Assembly (NCBI RefSeq): GCF_016545825.1
Contig: NC_052616.1
Span: 1-64,000 of the forward strand
Length of the DNA stretch: 64,000 bases
Source of the DNA: Eucalyptus grandis
Taxonomy: Eukaryota; Streptophyta; Magnoliopsida; Myrtales; Myrtaceae
Direction of reading: 5' to 3'
Of the stretch, positions 34,101-46,835 are shown piece after piece; position 1 is the stretch's first letter; each line of letters begins with the position of its first letter. The notes beneath the pieces were generated by a model that did no database searches, was not told the DNA's origin, and saw only the letters and a program-made list of their open reading frames with translations. The translations under genes were made by a program, and so were the position numbers.

Positions 34101-35278
34101 TTCATTTTCAGTATTTTCACTGCTGACCCAAGCAAACGGAAACTACATGGATAAGCGGGCTCCAAAAGCATTATTGCAGTCCGATTGAATATTTTGGAGA
34201 TCTTGATACCCAGAAATTGGGCTGAAATCAAGAAACGGAGACTCGGCATAGAAAATTCCCTTCTGTTCCGTTAAAAATTTCATTTTTGGTATATTCAGCC
34301 GACCACAGCGGGAAAACTGTGTGGATAAGCGGGCTCCAAAAGCATTATTGCGGTCCGATTTAATATTTCGAAGATCCTGATAGCTAAAAAGTGGGCTGAA
34401 ATCAGGAAACCGAGAGTCAGCATAGAAAATTCCCTTATGTTCCATTAAAAATTCATTTTCGGTATTTTCACTGCAGACCTCGAGAGGCAAAAATTGCGCG
34501 AATAAGCGAGCTTCAAAAGCATTATTTGGGTCTGATTTAATATTTTGGAGATCTAGACACCCAGAAAGTGAGATGAAATAAGGAAACGGAAACTCAACAT
34601 AGAAAATTCTCTTATGTTTCATTAAAAATTCATTTTTGGTAATTTCACTCCAGACCTCGGGAGGCAGAAACTGCGTGCAAAAGCAGGCTCCGAAAGCATT
34701 ATTTCGAACCGATTTAATATTTTGGAGATCCCAATATGCAGAAAGTGGGCTGAAATTAGGACACAGAGACTCGACATATAAAATTCCCTTCTATTACATT
34801 AAAATTTCATTTTCGTTATTTTCACTGTAGACCCCAACAAGTGAAAACTGCGTGGATAAGTGGACTCCAAAAGCATTATTATGATCCAATTTAATATTTT
34901 GGAGATCCCAATACCGAGAAAGTGGGATGAAATCAGGACACGGAGACTCGGCATAGAAAATTTCATTATGTTCCATTAAAAATTCATTTTTGGTATTTTC
35001 ACTGCAAACCCCGGGAGGCGAAATTTGCGAGGATAAGCGAGCCCCAAAAGCATTATTGCGGTCCAATTTAATATTTTGGAGATCTCGATACCCAAAAATT
35101 GGGCTGAAATCAGGAAATTGAGACTTGGCATAGAAAATTCCCTTTTGTTACATTAAAAATTCATTTTTGGTATTTTCGATGCCCACCCTGGTAGGGGGCA
35201 ACTATGTGGATAAACGGGCTTCAAAGGCATTATTATGGTCCGATTTAATATTTTGGAGATTCCGATACCCAGAAAGTG
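28195..35278. repeat. 177-bp satellite array (~40 monomers) with 2.37-kb higher-order repeat
   Basis: Monomers of 176-177 bp contain CCATTAAAAATTCATTTTCGG, TGCGTGGATAAGCGGGCTCC, AAAAGCATTATT, GATTTAATATTTTGGAGATC and GGAGACTCGGCATAGAAAA. Monomer starts 28294, 28471, 28647 and 28823 give the spacing. Specific variants recur 2,369-2,370 bp apart: AGATCCGGGGGAAAC at 30877 and 33247, GATATGAAGAAAGTGG at 29645 and 32014, and GCGTGCAAAAGCAGG at 30293 and 32661. A 69-bp truncated monomer occurs in each (30825-30893 and 33195-33263), so the higher-order unit is 13 x 177 + 69 = 2,370 bp. A third, shorter copy follows. The array stops at an LTR at about 35279. It matches no element I recognise. Confidence 0.92.
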
Positions 35279-35868
35279 AGATACAAATTTAACCAATGGG
35301 TAAATTGGAAAACGATCCTCTAAAATACTGTCCAACAGCTAGTTTGGAAGTGAAGGAGTATTTAAGGAGAATAAAAACCGATGAGCAAGTAAGAGACGAA
35401 GTGTAGAATTTATAATTCCAAAATCTTAGCGAACTTCGAGCATACACTTGCCTTTGGTGAGCTTAAATGTTTGTAATCGTGAGAGAAATACCAAAAGAGT
35501 GAATTAGTAAAATAGTGTGATCTACTACTAAGTGTTTGCACTCAAAGTTGTAATTTCTTATTGATTACATAGCGGAATCCAGCTAGAAAGCTATTAGCAT
35601 GGGAAAGTGGACGTAGGCTTGATCTAAACTGAACCACCATAAATCTTATGTTCTTATTCTCATCCCTAAACTCATTTATTTTGTTTGTAGTTCTATTTAA
35701 CTGCTAAAGTTTGATCTCGCTCAAAGTCTGCTGCTCTTCAGACTCAGTTTCAAAAATCTGTTATTCTTTAGACTTGGTTTCAGAAGAAAAATATTTCTAC
35801 TGTTCTTTGCAAAAGAATTTCTTCACACCTATTCACCCCCCTTCTAGGTGTTCATACTAGCACTTTCA
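35279..35868 (+). mobile_element. 5' LTR of copia element 3 (5'-truncated)
   Basis: It starts inside the LTR at GATACAAAT and ends CTAGCACTTTCA at 35868. The same sequence is in the LTR at 59813-60932, for example the ACGATCCTCTAA, GTCCAAC and GACCGATGAGCAAGTAAGAG regions. It is followed at once by ATAGGTATGAGAGCC, a slightly mutated primer-binding site for initiator Met-tRNA (TGGTATCAGAGCC). The first ~540 bp are missing where it meets the satellite. Confidence 0.88.
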
Positions 35869-37547
35869 ATAGGTATGAGAGCCAAGTGCTCGGTTTATAA
35901 AAGTGTTTTTACTTTTAAGCTAAAGATCTTCTATGACTAGTATCTTGACACCAGGACTTATGGAAGGGCAAAGCAACAATAGGCCACCATATTTTGATAG
36001 AAATGAATACAACGTGTGAAAGAACAAAATGAAAGCATTCATAAGATCTAGCGATCCCTTGCAATGGGATGTTGTGGAAAAATGAATCAACCCCACTACT
36101 ACATCTTCTTCAAATAAGAATGGCAAAGACAAAAAAAACCAAACCCTCGGCTCCTATATCTCGGACAGAGTTGTCCAAAAGATAAGCTATTGATGCAAAA
36201 TCCATTTATTCTTTATATTATGCCTTGTCTCCTGCTGAGTATAATATAATCTCTTCATGTGAAATAGTTAAAGAAGTTTGGAATAGACTTTATGTTATAT
36301 ATAAAAGGACTGATCGTATAAAAGAGACAAAAGTAAACTTTCTACTTAACAAATATGAATCCTTCAAGATGAATCAATGAGAATTGATTGGAGATATGTT
36401 CGGCCATTTTATAGAAATTGTAAATGATTTAGCATATCAAGGTCAGCCAATTTTAGCTAATTTCTGCCCCAATGAAGGTCAACAAACTCTTACGAGGTCT
36501 CTCAAAAGATTGGAACCATGTCAAGACCTCAATCTGGGAAACTCAGAGGATTATGCCACTCTTCGTTGATGAATGGATTGGCACTCTTCAATCCCATGAA
36601 GTGAAACAAATCAATGAAGAAGATCCGGAAGGTAAGAAGTCCATCACTTTAATATCTAACATTGATTTTGATGATACAGACTCTAAAAATCACATGGACG
36701 ACAAAGAACTTGCTTCTATGATCAAGAAATTCGAAAAATTAGTAGAAAAAGAAGGAAATTCAGTGAAAGAAGACAATATAAGCAGAATGGCCAGAAAAGA
36801 ACCATGAAATAAGATGACGAGCAAGGAAATATATGTTTGATAACACATTCAGAATCTGAGTTTGACTTAGACACAAACTCAGAATCAAAGTCTGACTCAG
36901 ATACAGACTCAAAATCCGATGAGGAAATCGAGGTAAGCCATTCAAAAATTCCTATCAAAGTTTTTTTTTTGGTAAAGAATTCCTATCAAAGTTTCAAAGT
37001 ATATAAATGAACTTTGTTTAAATATCAAATCTTCTCTCAAAAGGATCTCCAAACTAAAAAATGAGAATTCATGAATAAGGCAACAGAATCTTTCTCGAAA
37101 AGAAAAGTTTGAAATTTTGCAAAAAGATTTTCTACAAACAAAAAAAAAAAGTCAAGATTTACTTGTAAAAAAAAATGATTCTTTAAAAAATGAATTTTCA
37201 AATATTTCGACAAAATTTTCAAATAGTTAAAAAACATTAGAGCATATCATTTTCATGTAAGTACCATACTATAATAAGTCGGGACTTAGTTTTAAAAATG
37301 AAAGTGATTCTCTAATTGATTTTCCTAAAGTTAAGGAGAGACTTAAACAAAGACCTCCTAGACTTGCATACAAGAAACATTTTCAAATAATCTTTACAAA
37401 ACCTATTGGTCAAAAAGCCCTCAAATGTTCAAATTGTGGAGATTCAGAACACTTTAAGAAAGAATATCCTATAGTCTGGAGACCTATTAAGAAAGATTGG
37501 GTTAAAACGGCATACTCTACTAACTCTCTTGGACCCAAGAAAAAATA
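35869..37547 (+). pseudogene. Element 3 gag remnant (SIRE-type copia)
   Basis: Starting at ATG 35933 the frame reads MTSILTPGLMEGQSNNRPP, like the SIRE gag start at 50244, but hits a stop soon after. Further pieces (36384-36807) match the gag middle, including LRGLSKDWNH and QSHEVKQINEEDPEGKKSI in shifted frames. A CCHC zinc knuckle near 37425-37470 (CSNCGDSEHFKKEYP) has Tyr in place of the last Cys. The stop is at 37546. Protease, integrase and RT do not follow: the element has lost most of pol. Confidence 0.8.
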
Positions 37548-39340
37548 GGTACCAAAGAAAAGAAGAAAGAGAGTTTGGTAAGAAATGTATATATTTTTAT
37601 TCTCAATTAGGTTTGAGTACACAATTTTAAATTTCTCATTATGCTTGATATTCGATATATCTTTAGTTGATTCAGATTTTATAATAATCATATTCTTTGA
37701 TTTGTTTTATTGAAGAAAAATTGTGTAATTTATTTTTGTGATTCATGCGTTGAGATTTGATATAATACGTGTGATCATTTTGCTTAGAGACAAATGAATT
37801 TATTTGATTTGATTTTATGCTCTATAATTTTGTCATATTTTGTAAAGTAGAAATATGTTTTGCATGATATTAAAATATTCTTTCTTAAGATATTCAAGGA
37901 TTTTATTCTGATTTTATTGTGCTTTCAATAAGTGAGAATTTATTTTTGTGCAAGATATTATTTCCTTAAATACTTTATTATGATGAGTTTGGAAAGAATA
38001 TTTGATTATCTATGGAGATTTTATATTTTGCTCTAACAAAATGGAAGAATCCAAATTGATGGATGCCAAAAAGAAAATGAGTGCATTGCAGGAAATTTTA
38101 GTGCAATCAGAAAAATATCTCCTATGAAGATTGGTAATGATTTTTTTTTTATCAATGGTATATTTCAAATATATACCATGGGTAAGAGAATATTTTTATC
38201 CTGCCTTACAAATCTCTACATACATTTATCATGATTTTAGATGGATCTCTACATACATTTATCATGATTTTAGATGATTGCCAATGAATTATATATGATT
38301 TATATTGCAAATATCTTTTGTTATGAACATAGGCATTGCATTTTTTTTTAAATTGCTTGATTTGGCACGTGATAGAAATATCATCTTTCTTTTTGCGAAA
38401 TGCATCAATAATATATATCTGAGATTTACTGCATATGCATGAATATTCTTCTAAAAGTTCAAAAATTCCCTTCCTTGTACAAAGTTTTTGCAAATTGTTA
38501 AGAAAATCCCTAATGTGTCGTACGAAAGATTGAGTAGTTCTGAATTTCAATAATTTATAATTTTATATATGCTGCTCAATTTATTTATTTGAAGAAATGG
38601 CATTATATATTATGTGGATATTATTATAGCTTATTTGTGCAAAAAGTTTGTTAAGTTGATGTAAGTTGAATTCAAGACAAGCTTGATTGAAGAAAATAAA
38701 TTTTTGCCTCGAATTTAAAAATGTAAGTGATCGTTGCGGATGTTGTCGCTACAAAGGAAATACTAAAAAAATATTATGTTCAACGTGCACAAGCAACAGT
38801 TGTTTCTATTCACAAATATTGTCATGATAACGGGGAGAAAGCGAATCCAAAAGAAAGGAAAGAATCGTGATCACCTCAAAAAGGCAACAAATTTGAGGGG
38901 GAGCTTTGATCAATTATGAAAAAATATTTTTGAATTGATCGTAATCTTATTATGGAAAAAAAAAAAAAAAGGTAAATGTGTCAGAATTTAAGTTCTACAA
39001 AATCAGGTTAGTGCATCTTTTATTTCCTTTTGTCATTAACAAATCTTTTATTGATATTATCATTTTATTATGACAAAAAGGGTAAGCAAATTTTATAATG
39101 TATCTGTGATTTTTATTGGATATTTGCTGATATATATTATCAAAGTGAGCTATATTGCATATCTTTAATATTCGATTTACTTTTTAAAAACTAATTTTTT
39201 GGAAACGGTGTTTCATGCAAGATATTTGTTATCATTTTATATTCTCTACGTTATACTTTTTCCATTATTATCGCTTTTTGATTATGACAAAAAGGGGGAG
39301 AATATATGAATATGCATATGTATTGATTGGTTGATATTAT
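37548..39340 (+). mobile_element. Element 3 AT-rich internal remainder
   Basis: AT-rich, no credible coding region. It includes a direct repeat of about 31 bp (ATCTCTACATACATTTATCA at about 38210 and 38242) and three sequences like TGACAAAAAGGG (about 39070, 39285), similar to the 3' non-coding part of SIRE elements (compare 57447 and 57770). Pararetroviral sequence starts at about 39341. Confidence 0.5.
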
Positions 39341-40063
39341 TGACTATTTTCCATTCAAATGAGTTTATTAAATCCAATCATGCAAAAATTATTGGAATCT
39401 TGTTCAAAATCACATTCTGAATTTGCTCAGAAATGTTTTCATCCTTTATGGGAAAATCCAAAGTTTTTTGTCCGCCTTCCATTCAAAAATAATGAAGACA
39501 TCAATTCAACAAAGGCGAGTCATATGGGAATGAAGCCAGAACACTTGACTTTAGCTCAAAGGGAATGCTCAGAATTATTGTAGCAAGGCCTTATTGAAAT
39601 CTCAAATTCTCAATGGGCTTATGAAGCCTTTTTATGTCAATAAGCGTGCCGAGCATAACAAAGGAAAAATGAGGCTGGTAATTAACTATCAACCCCTCAA
39701 CATTTTTCTCCAAGATGATAAATTCCCTTTACCATCCAAAGATTCACTCTTTACTGGTCTAACCAAGGCCCACATTTATTCCAAATTTGACCTCAAAGCC
39801 AGATTTTGGCAATTGGGCATCCATCCTGAAGACATATCCAAAACAGGTTTCGTATCCCTAACTAGCACTTCCAATGGAAAGTTCTTCATTTTGGCTTAAA
39901 GGTAGCACCATCCCTTTTTCAAAAGGCCATGTGTCGTATTTTCCAACCAATCTTGTCAAGTGCAGATGTATACATTGATGACATTCTACTCTATAGTCCT
40001 GATGAGCAGTTACACTACCAACTTCTTGAGCAGTTCGCAGAAATCATGAAAAAGTATGGTATT
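39341..40063 (+). pseudogene. Endogenous caulimovirus-like pol fragment: reverse transcriptase N-terminal part
   Basis: Frames 39359-39583, 39594-39899 and about 39900-40063 read as a pararetroviral (Caulimoviridae, probably florendovirus-like) reverse transcriptase. The INYQPLN motif, KFPLPSKDSLF, YSKFDLKARFWQL, KTGF and the YIDD catalytic box (39971-39982, in VYIDDILLYS) are in order. A TAG stop at about 39581 and frameshifts break the frame. No LTR or integrase belongs to it, and its polymerase motifs differ from the copia ones around it. It sits inside copia element 3. A dead viral relic; only description is given. Confidence 0.8.
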
Positions 40064-40165
40064 TGATATTGCTAGTATAAACAAAGGAATTCCTCCAATC
40101 TACCCGTTGGACGGAACCAACTTAAAGGAACGTGTTGATAGTCCATCAAGTTTGTTTCCATAAGT
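40064..40165 (-). mobile_element. Remnant of a SIRE LTR, internally deleted to ~100 bp
   Basis: It begins TGATATTGCTAGTATAAAC like the LTR at 46894 and then jumps to AAAGGAATTCCTCCAATCTA, GGAACGTGTTGATAG and GTTTCCATAAGTA, all found in order in that LTR. It occupies the left insertion boundary of SIRE2 in the pararetroviral sequence, following GTATT (40059-40063). Confidence 0.8.
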
Positions 40166-40490
40166 AAATCATGAAAAAGTATGGTATTATGCTTTCCCAA
40201 AGGAAAATGAATATAGCCAAGACAAAAATTGAATTTTTTGGTATGCACCTCAACAAGGGTACATACTATCCTAGAGCAACATATCACTCAAAATTATTGA
40301 AGTTCCGGACACAAACTAAAGATAACTTCAAAAAGTTTAATGAATGAAAAGTTTTGAACAAACAAAACAAGTTCAGCAATTTCTTGGGATAATCAATTAT
40401 CTTAGGGATTTTGTCCCAAACATTGCAAAGCTCATGATTCCTTTGCAATCCATGCTGAAGAAAAATCCCCCACCATCCGGGGAAAACCTG
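40166..40490 (+). pseudogene. Pararetroviral RT segment with the SIRE2 insertion site unoccupied
   Basis: It repeats the sequence left (40042-40063) and right (47788-48045) of SIRE2 without interruption: ATGGTATTATGCTTTCCC crosses the site. It reads LSQRKMNIAKTKIEFFGMHL, then QFLGIINYLRDFVPNIAK, but has small insertions and stops around 40270-40375. It ends at GGGGAAAACCT, where SIRE2 internal sequence begins at 40491. Confidence 0.8.
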
Positions 40491-42300
40491 TGGAGAAGAG
40501 ATTTCTCGGTTTCTCCTTCTTCTCTTCTTTCTTCTTCTTCGGGTCTTTCTTCCTCTTCGCCTTGCTTGCTCTTCTTCTCTTTCTTCTTCTTCCTTCTCTC
40601 TCGCTTTCTTTCTTCTTCTTCTTTTCTCCCTTCTTTCTTTCGTCTTCTCCGTTTCGATTCTTTCCGTGGAACAGACGACTTTAAATTCTTCAAAGCCATT
40701 GCAAGAGATGGTGATGTCTTCATCATCATCTTCATCCTCAACGCAGGAGAGCTCTTCTTCTCTTTGATGGAGCAGCCATGGCTCCTTCCCTTTTCTCTTA
40801 GCAGCGAGAAGAGAATTGATGAGATTTGGCGAGAGTATTCTCCTTGAATTTCTCCGTTCCTTGCTCGGTTCCTTCCAAACGATTTTGGTCACCATTTTCA
40901 TTCCTACTACCATATGATCGCATGATCGAACACAAAAGATTTGGGAGGCTGAATATTCAAATGTCAATAACCTCTCGTAACAAAGGCTTGGATAAGGGAG
41001 TTGACCTATGTCCTTCATCACTGCTCTATACATGTGAAACATAACAAAGTATGAGGGAGAGAAAACTTCTTTCCACAGGATGGCATACATCAACTTTGCT
41101 CGGAAGCTTGAAACATCGCTTTGGAAGTTGATTTCGGCCGAAGGCAATTAATCACAATCTTGTGAAGCGAGATGTTGAATGCATTCATCCTTGAGTAGGT
41201 GATCTTCTCATCCGCTCTCCCGTCTTTCACCGGTTCAAGTGTGGCCCGAGCAATGGAAACTTTGATTGGTTGATATCCGCCTCTCAACTTCTAACACATC
41301 TCGCCAAAGATATTCATATCCACAACATAGTCTTGTTCTTTAACGTGAAGGAGAATCTATTCGCATCTAAAAAGCTAAGATTTGAATAGAAATATAAATA
41401 ATTCAGCATAAGCCCGCTGAGAGTCGTAACTTTTCAATTCAAGATAACTGGAACTTTTCCTCAAGTTCACTTTCAAAGATCCGTGAAAAATCAAAGTCCA
41501 CACTCCCTAGGTTTATTACCCCACGCTTTCAGCAATTTCGAGTACAGATCCCTTTTGTTCCTTTGATCTGAACAAATCTCCTTTTTCCTGAATTTCAGCC
41601 GCAATACCATTTTCGCTGAAATAGACTGAATGCATTATCGTCATTTCCATCTACAGATTCTCGTCACGAGGATCACTTGGGATATTCGCAAGAGTTTCCT
41701 CAGCCACCCCTTTACGAGCGATTCCCAAACTTTCCATTTTTCGCAAAAGATATATTCGTTTCTATATCCTTTGTCTCTAAGAAACTCATCAACATAGTTC
41801 AAAGAGTACGAATTCCTTTTAAGGCACGGTATAGCTTGTAAATAAAAAAGCGGGCTTTTGAACTCTTACAGGATCCGCATCTCGATGATTTCTTCCCAAT
41901 GTTGATGAACAACGCCGAGGACTAGATGGTGGAGAATGACGCTGCCGAGAATGTTGTGGGCTCGGTTGTTGATCGGAGTAGCTTCATCTTCAGAGATCGC
42001 GAGGCTCCCTCACTCATTCTCTATGGTCCGCATGCGATTCTGAGGACTTTCGTGAAGATGACATCTTTCTCAGTGTTTGGAAGATTCCTTGCTTGACTTT
42101 CCTGAAAAAGATGACAACTTTTGAAGATTGAGTGAAGAAGACAACGGGAGTGGAGGATCGATGCTTTCTAGGGTTTTTTGAGAGAAAAGTGAATAGAAAA
42201 GTGAAGAGAAATCCATCTGCCTGTTCGGTTAAAAAGAAGGGTAAACGAACCGTCACAAAGGAAATAAAATATGCCTTTTCAAAATAATCTTTATCCATAA
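40491..42300 (-). pseudogene. SIRE2 extra ORF (env-position, 'plant transposon protein'-like), broken
   Basis: The best-preserved part is the minus frame 40491-41147 (its open frame continues into flanking pararetroviral sequence to 40284), with VMFHMYRAVMKDIGQLPYPS and a Lys/Arg/Glu-rich tail. Upstream pieces (about 41090-41290, 41640-41980) match SIRE1 55415-56340. The Glu-rich coiled coil of SIRE1 reads Arg/Lys-rich here because of frame shifts. Confidence 0.75.
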
Positions 42301-42547
42301 AAAATAGCTATTTCAAAAATAACTTCCCCTTTTGAAAATGAATCCTTTTGAAAATGAATCGATGCAATTTTTTACGTTAATTAAATATAGTAAATTTAAA
42401 CAGTTCGATGATCGCATTTTCAAGATAAGATTGAGAGACAGACTTGCGATCAGTCGAGCCAAGATCGTTGATGTCTTGAAAGCTTCGATGAAAAAGTCTT
42501 TAGACTTTGATATCCTCATACTTCAAAATGTTGATGGAATGATAGAC

Positions 42548-44310
42548 TCAAATTGATTTTTCCAAAGGCTTTGTGATATCGGCCAGCTGATTCTTTGAGT
42601 CAACAAATTGAATTGAAACATCTCCATTTTGAACATGATCTCTAATAAAGTGATGTCGAATCTCTATATTTTGCTCTTGAATGGAGAATTGATTTTGGTG
42701 AGGTTGATAATGTGCTGTCGTATTATGCATTAATCTCCGTGCATGAGTCTTCATTTCAAAATCTCTTAGCTGTTGTTTTATCCATAGAATTTTTGTCACA
42801 GTTTTCCAAGAGCTACATACTGCCGTTGTTGAAAGAGAGACAGGTGCTTTGTTTCTCTGGAAAACCAAGACATTGTTCTTCCAACCAATCGGCAAGTTCT
42901 CGTGCTCTTTCTATCAACTCCTCGCTGAATGCGGTCTGCGTGCGAATATCCCCGGGAAGTTTAAAAAGTCTCCTTCTAGGATACCAAAGACGATGCTTGA
43001 TGATGAAGCGATGTATTTAATGATGCGTTAAGCAAAGAGAGATGAGATTCTCTAGATCGATTGAAAAACCTAGCACAGATCTGAACACTCAACAAAATAT
43101 CAAACAGAGGCTGAGTTAGATAAAGAAGTGATCAATAATGCTCTGGCCCACAGCTTTTGATCAATCTTTCTTCCCTTCTTCATCTTTGTCTATCTTTAAA
43201 GAACTTGACATTGGTATGTCGGTCTTTTTGCACTTTTCAGTCAACCTTTTGACAAGATCATTAACATATTTTCTTGATAAATAAAAGTTCATTCTTCAAT
43301 TGTTTTATTTCTTGAAGACCAAAGAATGTTAACTCTCCATCATACTCATTTCAAACTCATCTCGCATAGACTTTGAAAATTTCTTGCACGGAGACTTTCA
43401 TTAGAAGATCCAAAAAAATATCATCCACATATATTTGAACAAGTAAGAAACTTTTGTTTTCCTTCTGATAAATAAAGTCGTATCTACTTTACCTTTGACA
43501 AAACCATTTGTATTAGGAACTTACTTAACCTGTCGTACCAAGCCCCGAGGTGCTTGCTTTAAACCATACAAAGCCTTTTCAAGGGAAGACGGAAAGCTTC
43601 TTTTTTCAAACACACAGTGGTTGTTCCACATAAACTTCTCATGGATAAATCCATTTAGAAGGCGCTTTTTGACGCTATTTGAATAACCTGAAATTTATAA
43701 CAAACAAACACAGTAATAAGTCGAACAGCTTGCACCTCTCTTGGAGAGCGTAAGTCCATCATAGTCTATTCCTTCTTCTTCATGCATATCCTTTGGCCAC
43801 GAGTCTTGCTGTTCCCGCGACTTTCCTTTCTCATTCATCTTGTTTCAACACCCATTTAGCTCAATAATGTTTTACCTCTTGGTTTTGATACATTCAGCAC
43901 ATCATTAATACTGAAGCTCGTAGCTTTTTCTGCATAGTTTTCAGCTTCATCATCGGAGACAAAGCTATTATGCTCTTTGGTTCAATTTCAGAAACGAGTG
44001 CCACAAAGACTAGACTTCTTCTCACCTTTTGTTTGGGTGCGATTCCTTCATTAATTTCTCGCCACTATAAGATCTTTGGGATGATCGGACTTATGCTTCC
44101 AGCGATTTGATTTGTCTAGTTGATGATCTCTTTCTTTATTTGATCTTCACAACACCGATGCTGGTTTTCGAGATGCCAGGTTTCCTTTGGAGGTCCTCGG
44201 AGCGGTTTGCTCTTCTTGATGAGTTCGACTTCTGTTCATCTTGCATTGAGTCTGAGGCCCTGACATTCATTGACTCCTCTACTCTGATCTCTTCTTATTT
44301 ATAGACTCGT
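42548..44310 (-). pseudogene. SIRE2 reverse transcriptase and RNase H remnants
   Basis: Minus frame 42548-42895 carries the RNase H end (LWIKQQLRDFE, IEIRHHFIRDHVQNGDVSIQ, FVDSKNQLADI). RT blocks are dispersed over about 43180-43880 in several frames: the region around 43390-43440 is antisense to the YVDDI box and 43540-43570 to the LKQAP region. Several deletions compared with SIRE1. Confidence 0.75.
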
Positions 44311-44559
44311 AAGCTTTGCTTCAGTAGAATAAGATACCTTTCATCTCGATCTTTTTCAAACTTCAAACCTCGATCTTTTGCATTTTTTCAATATAAAACA
44401 TTTGCACCAAATACATGAAAGTATGAAACAATAGGCTTCTTTTCTTTGAATAACTCATAAGGGGGTTTTTTCAAGAATAGATCTTAAGAAGACTCTATTG
44501 ATGATATAGCATGTTGTTGAAACAGCTTCAGCCCAAAATCGAGAAGAAATTTTACTTTC

Positions 44560-45440
44560 AACCAAAAGAGTTCTAGCCATTTCTTGAAGAGATCTGTTCT
44601 TTCTTCCACAACCCATTTTGCCGAGCATATGGAGAGGGAGAACACATGCTTAAGGCCGATTCATCACAGAATTTTGTAAAATCTTGATTTTCAAATTCAC
44701 CTCCATGATCTGTTCTTATACTAGAGATAACACATCCTTTTCATTTGAACCTTTTTAGCAAATTTTTCAAAATACGAAAAGGTTTTGACTTACTTGAAAG
44801 GAAATATACCCAAGTAAAACGGAGTAATCATCAACAATTACTAGGCAATACTTCTTACCCCCAATACTCTGAGTTCTGGTTGGTCCGAAGAGATCCATAT
44901 GCAGCAACTGTAGTACATGATTTATTGACTTAAAAGAATTTCTTACCTGCTTTCCTAGAATACATGGAGTGCATGAATCGGTCTTTTGGTATGGCAATTT
45001 GGGTAGACCGAACAAATGTTGCTTTGATGAGATTTTGGCTAATTGCTTCATGTTGACATGACCAAGCTTTTTGTGCCATGTTTGCTTCGTCTTGAATTGA
45101 GATAAGGCATTGCGATTCATTTGGTTTCACATCCAGAAGATAGATATTTCCATGTATTCGACCCATGAAAGATGAGTAGAGTCTTTACCGTAACATGTCC
45201 TTTCTTGAAAGAAGATCTTGAAACCAAGTATCACACAATTGACTAATGCTGAGAAGATTGTAATTGAGTCCTTCCACTAAGGAAACATTACTTATTGTGA
45301 GAGTTCCAATTTTCACGGTTCCAAATCCCACAATACTTCTTTTGTTGTTTCCTCCAAATGAAACTTTCCACCATTTACTTGAGCAAGCTTTATAAAGCAA
45401 TTTGAGTCTCTTTGTCATGTGTCTTGAGCATCAGTCAAGA
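44560..45440 (-). pseudogene. SIRE2 integrase zinc-finger and core remnants
   Basis: Minus frames 44767-45120 and 44930-45418 read WHKKLGHVNMKQLAKISSKQ, PCTPCILGKQ (seen as SCTPCILGKQ) and IVDDYS, the HHCC zinc finger and start of the copia integrase core, plus VGFGTVKIGTLTISNVSLVE from the protease-integrase spacer. Frameshifts separate the pieces. Confidence 0.8.
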
Positions 45441-45449
45441 TACCACTTT

Positions 45450-46835
45450 ACCTGTTCTTGATGAGACCCGCATTTAAAATAAAGTCTCATGCTTTCTTTG
45501 GTACCCAAATTTTCTTGGGTCCTTTGGTGTTAGTAAGATAAACAGTATTAGCTTAATGGTTTCCATACATAGGACACTCTTTTTCAAAGTGCATATTCAT
45601 TATCACTTTCTTGATTTTTATAAACACTCAAAAGCCTTTTCTTAATTCTTTCTTTTACTTTAGGAAAATCAATCGGGTTTCAGCTTTGAGAGCTATAGAA
45701 AATTTCTTTGATATATTTTTCTGTTTTTAAAAAGACATTTTCTTTAAAAGAATTTTCTTTTTTTCAGCTTTTCCTTTTTTTAGTTTTTCTTTTTCTTAAA
45801 ACTTCAATATATTTAGAAAGAGAATTTTAAAATTACTTGCCTCAAATTCACTGGCTCGAGTCTCGATTCGAGGAGTCCGATTGTGCCATCAGACGATGTG
45901 TCCATTTTTCTTGCATTCAAATTGGGTCCGATGTGTCCATTTTTCTTGCATTACATCTTTATTTGGTTCCTCATCATCAACAAACTTGGTCTCGCTGTCT
46001 TTGAAAGCTTTGTTTCTTTGAGTTGAACCTTCTTCCTTTTCTATTTAGTTTTCTGAATCTTCTTATCATGAGAGCAAGCTCCTCATCGTCCATATCATCT
46101 TCGTAATCAGTATCATCGAATCATCATTTGATTTTAATGCAATGGATTTCTTACCTTTTGGATCTTCATCTTCATTGATCCTTTCCACTTCATAGGACTG
46201 AAGAGTTCCAATCAGCTCGTCAACGGTATAGTGGCATAATTCTGCGTCTCTCTTATCGAAGTCTTTATGTGATTCCAATCCCGGAGAGTCCACGCAGTAG
46301 CTTATTTACCTTCATGGGATCGGAAGTTGGTTGACCTTGATTTTCAAGACCATTTACAATATCCGTAAAACAACTAAACATGTCGATATCGATTCTCCCG
46401 GTTTCATTCTCAAGGCTTCGTATTGACCAAGAAGAATGTTGATTCTTGTTTCCTTCACTGATCCGTTCCTTCATAGGTGATATGCAATCTGTCCCTAACT
46501 TTTTTGCTGTACCACAAGAAGATATTCTATTATACTCGGTTGGTGATAAAGCACAATATAAGGAGTAAATTGCTTTTGCATCGAGTGTTTGTCTCTTGGT
46601 TATTTCTTCCCGAGACATTCCGCTGGTTTCTTCGTTTCTTTTCCTCTTTCGTGAGACCGATGCAATGGTAGGAGTAATTCCTTTTTCTACAACGTCCCAT
46701 TCCGAGGATCCTTTGATCGTAGGGAAAGCTTTCATCTTGTTCTTCCGGATGTTGTAATCCTTTCCATCAAAGTAGGGTGGTCTGGGTATTGCTTTGTCCT
46801 TCCATCGCCCCCCGGTGCTAGCATACTAGCCATGG
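45450..46835 (-). pseudogene. SIRE2 gag remnant
   Basis: Minus frames 46265-46735 and 46066-46293 match SIRE1 gag: EWDVVEKGITPT, RQTLDAKAIYSLYCALSPTE, MKVNKLLRGLS, LIGTLQSYEVERINEDEDPK. The frame breaks several times. The gag start (MASMLAPGG-like) is at about 46833. Confidence 0.8.

Noticed and set aside
28245..35278. Many small ORFs, both strands, as a gene cluster
   Set aside because: They are the same satellite monomer read repeatedly.
40344..40847. 167-aa Ser/Phe-rich frame
   Set aside because: It fuses a pararetroviral piece to the antisense of SIRE2's Glu/Lys-rich ORF; a junction artefact.
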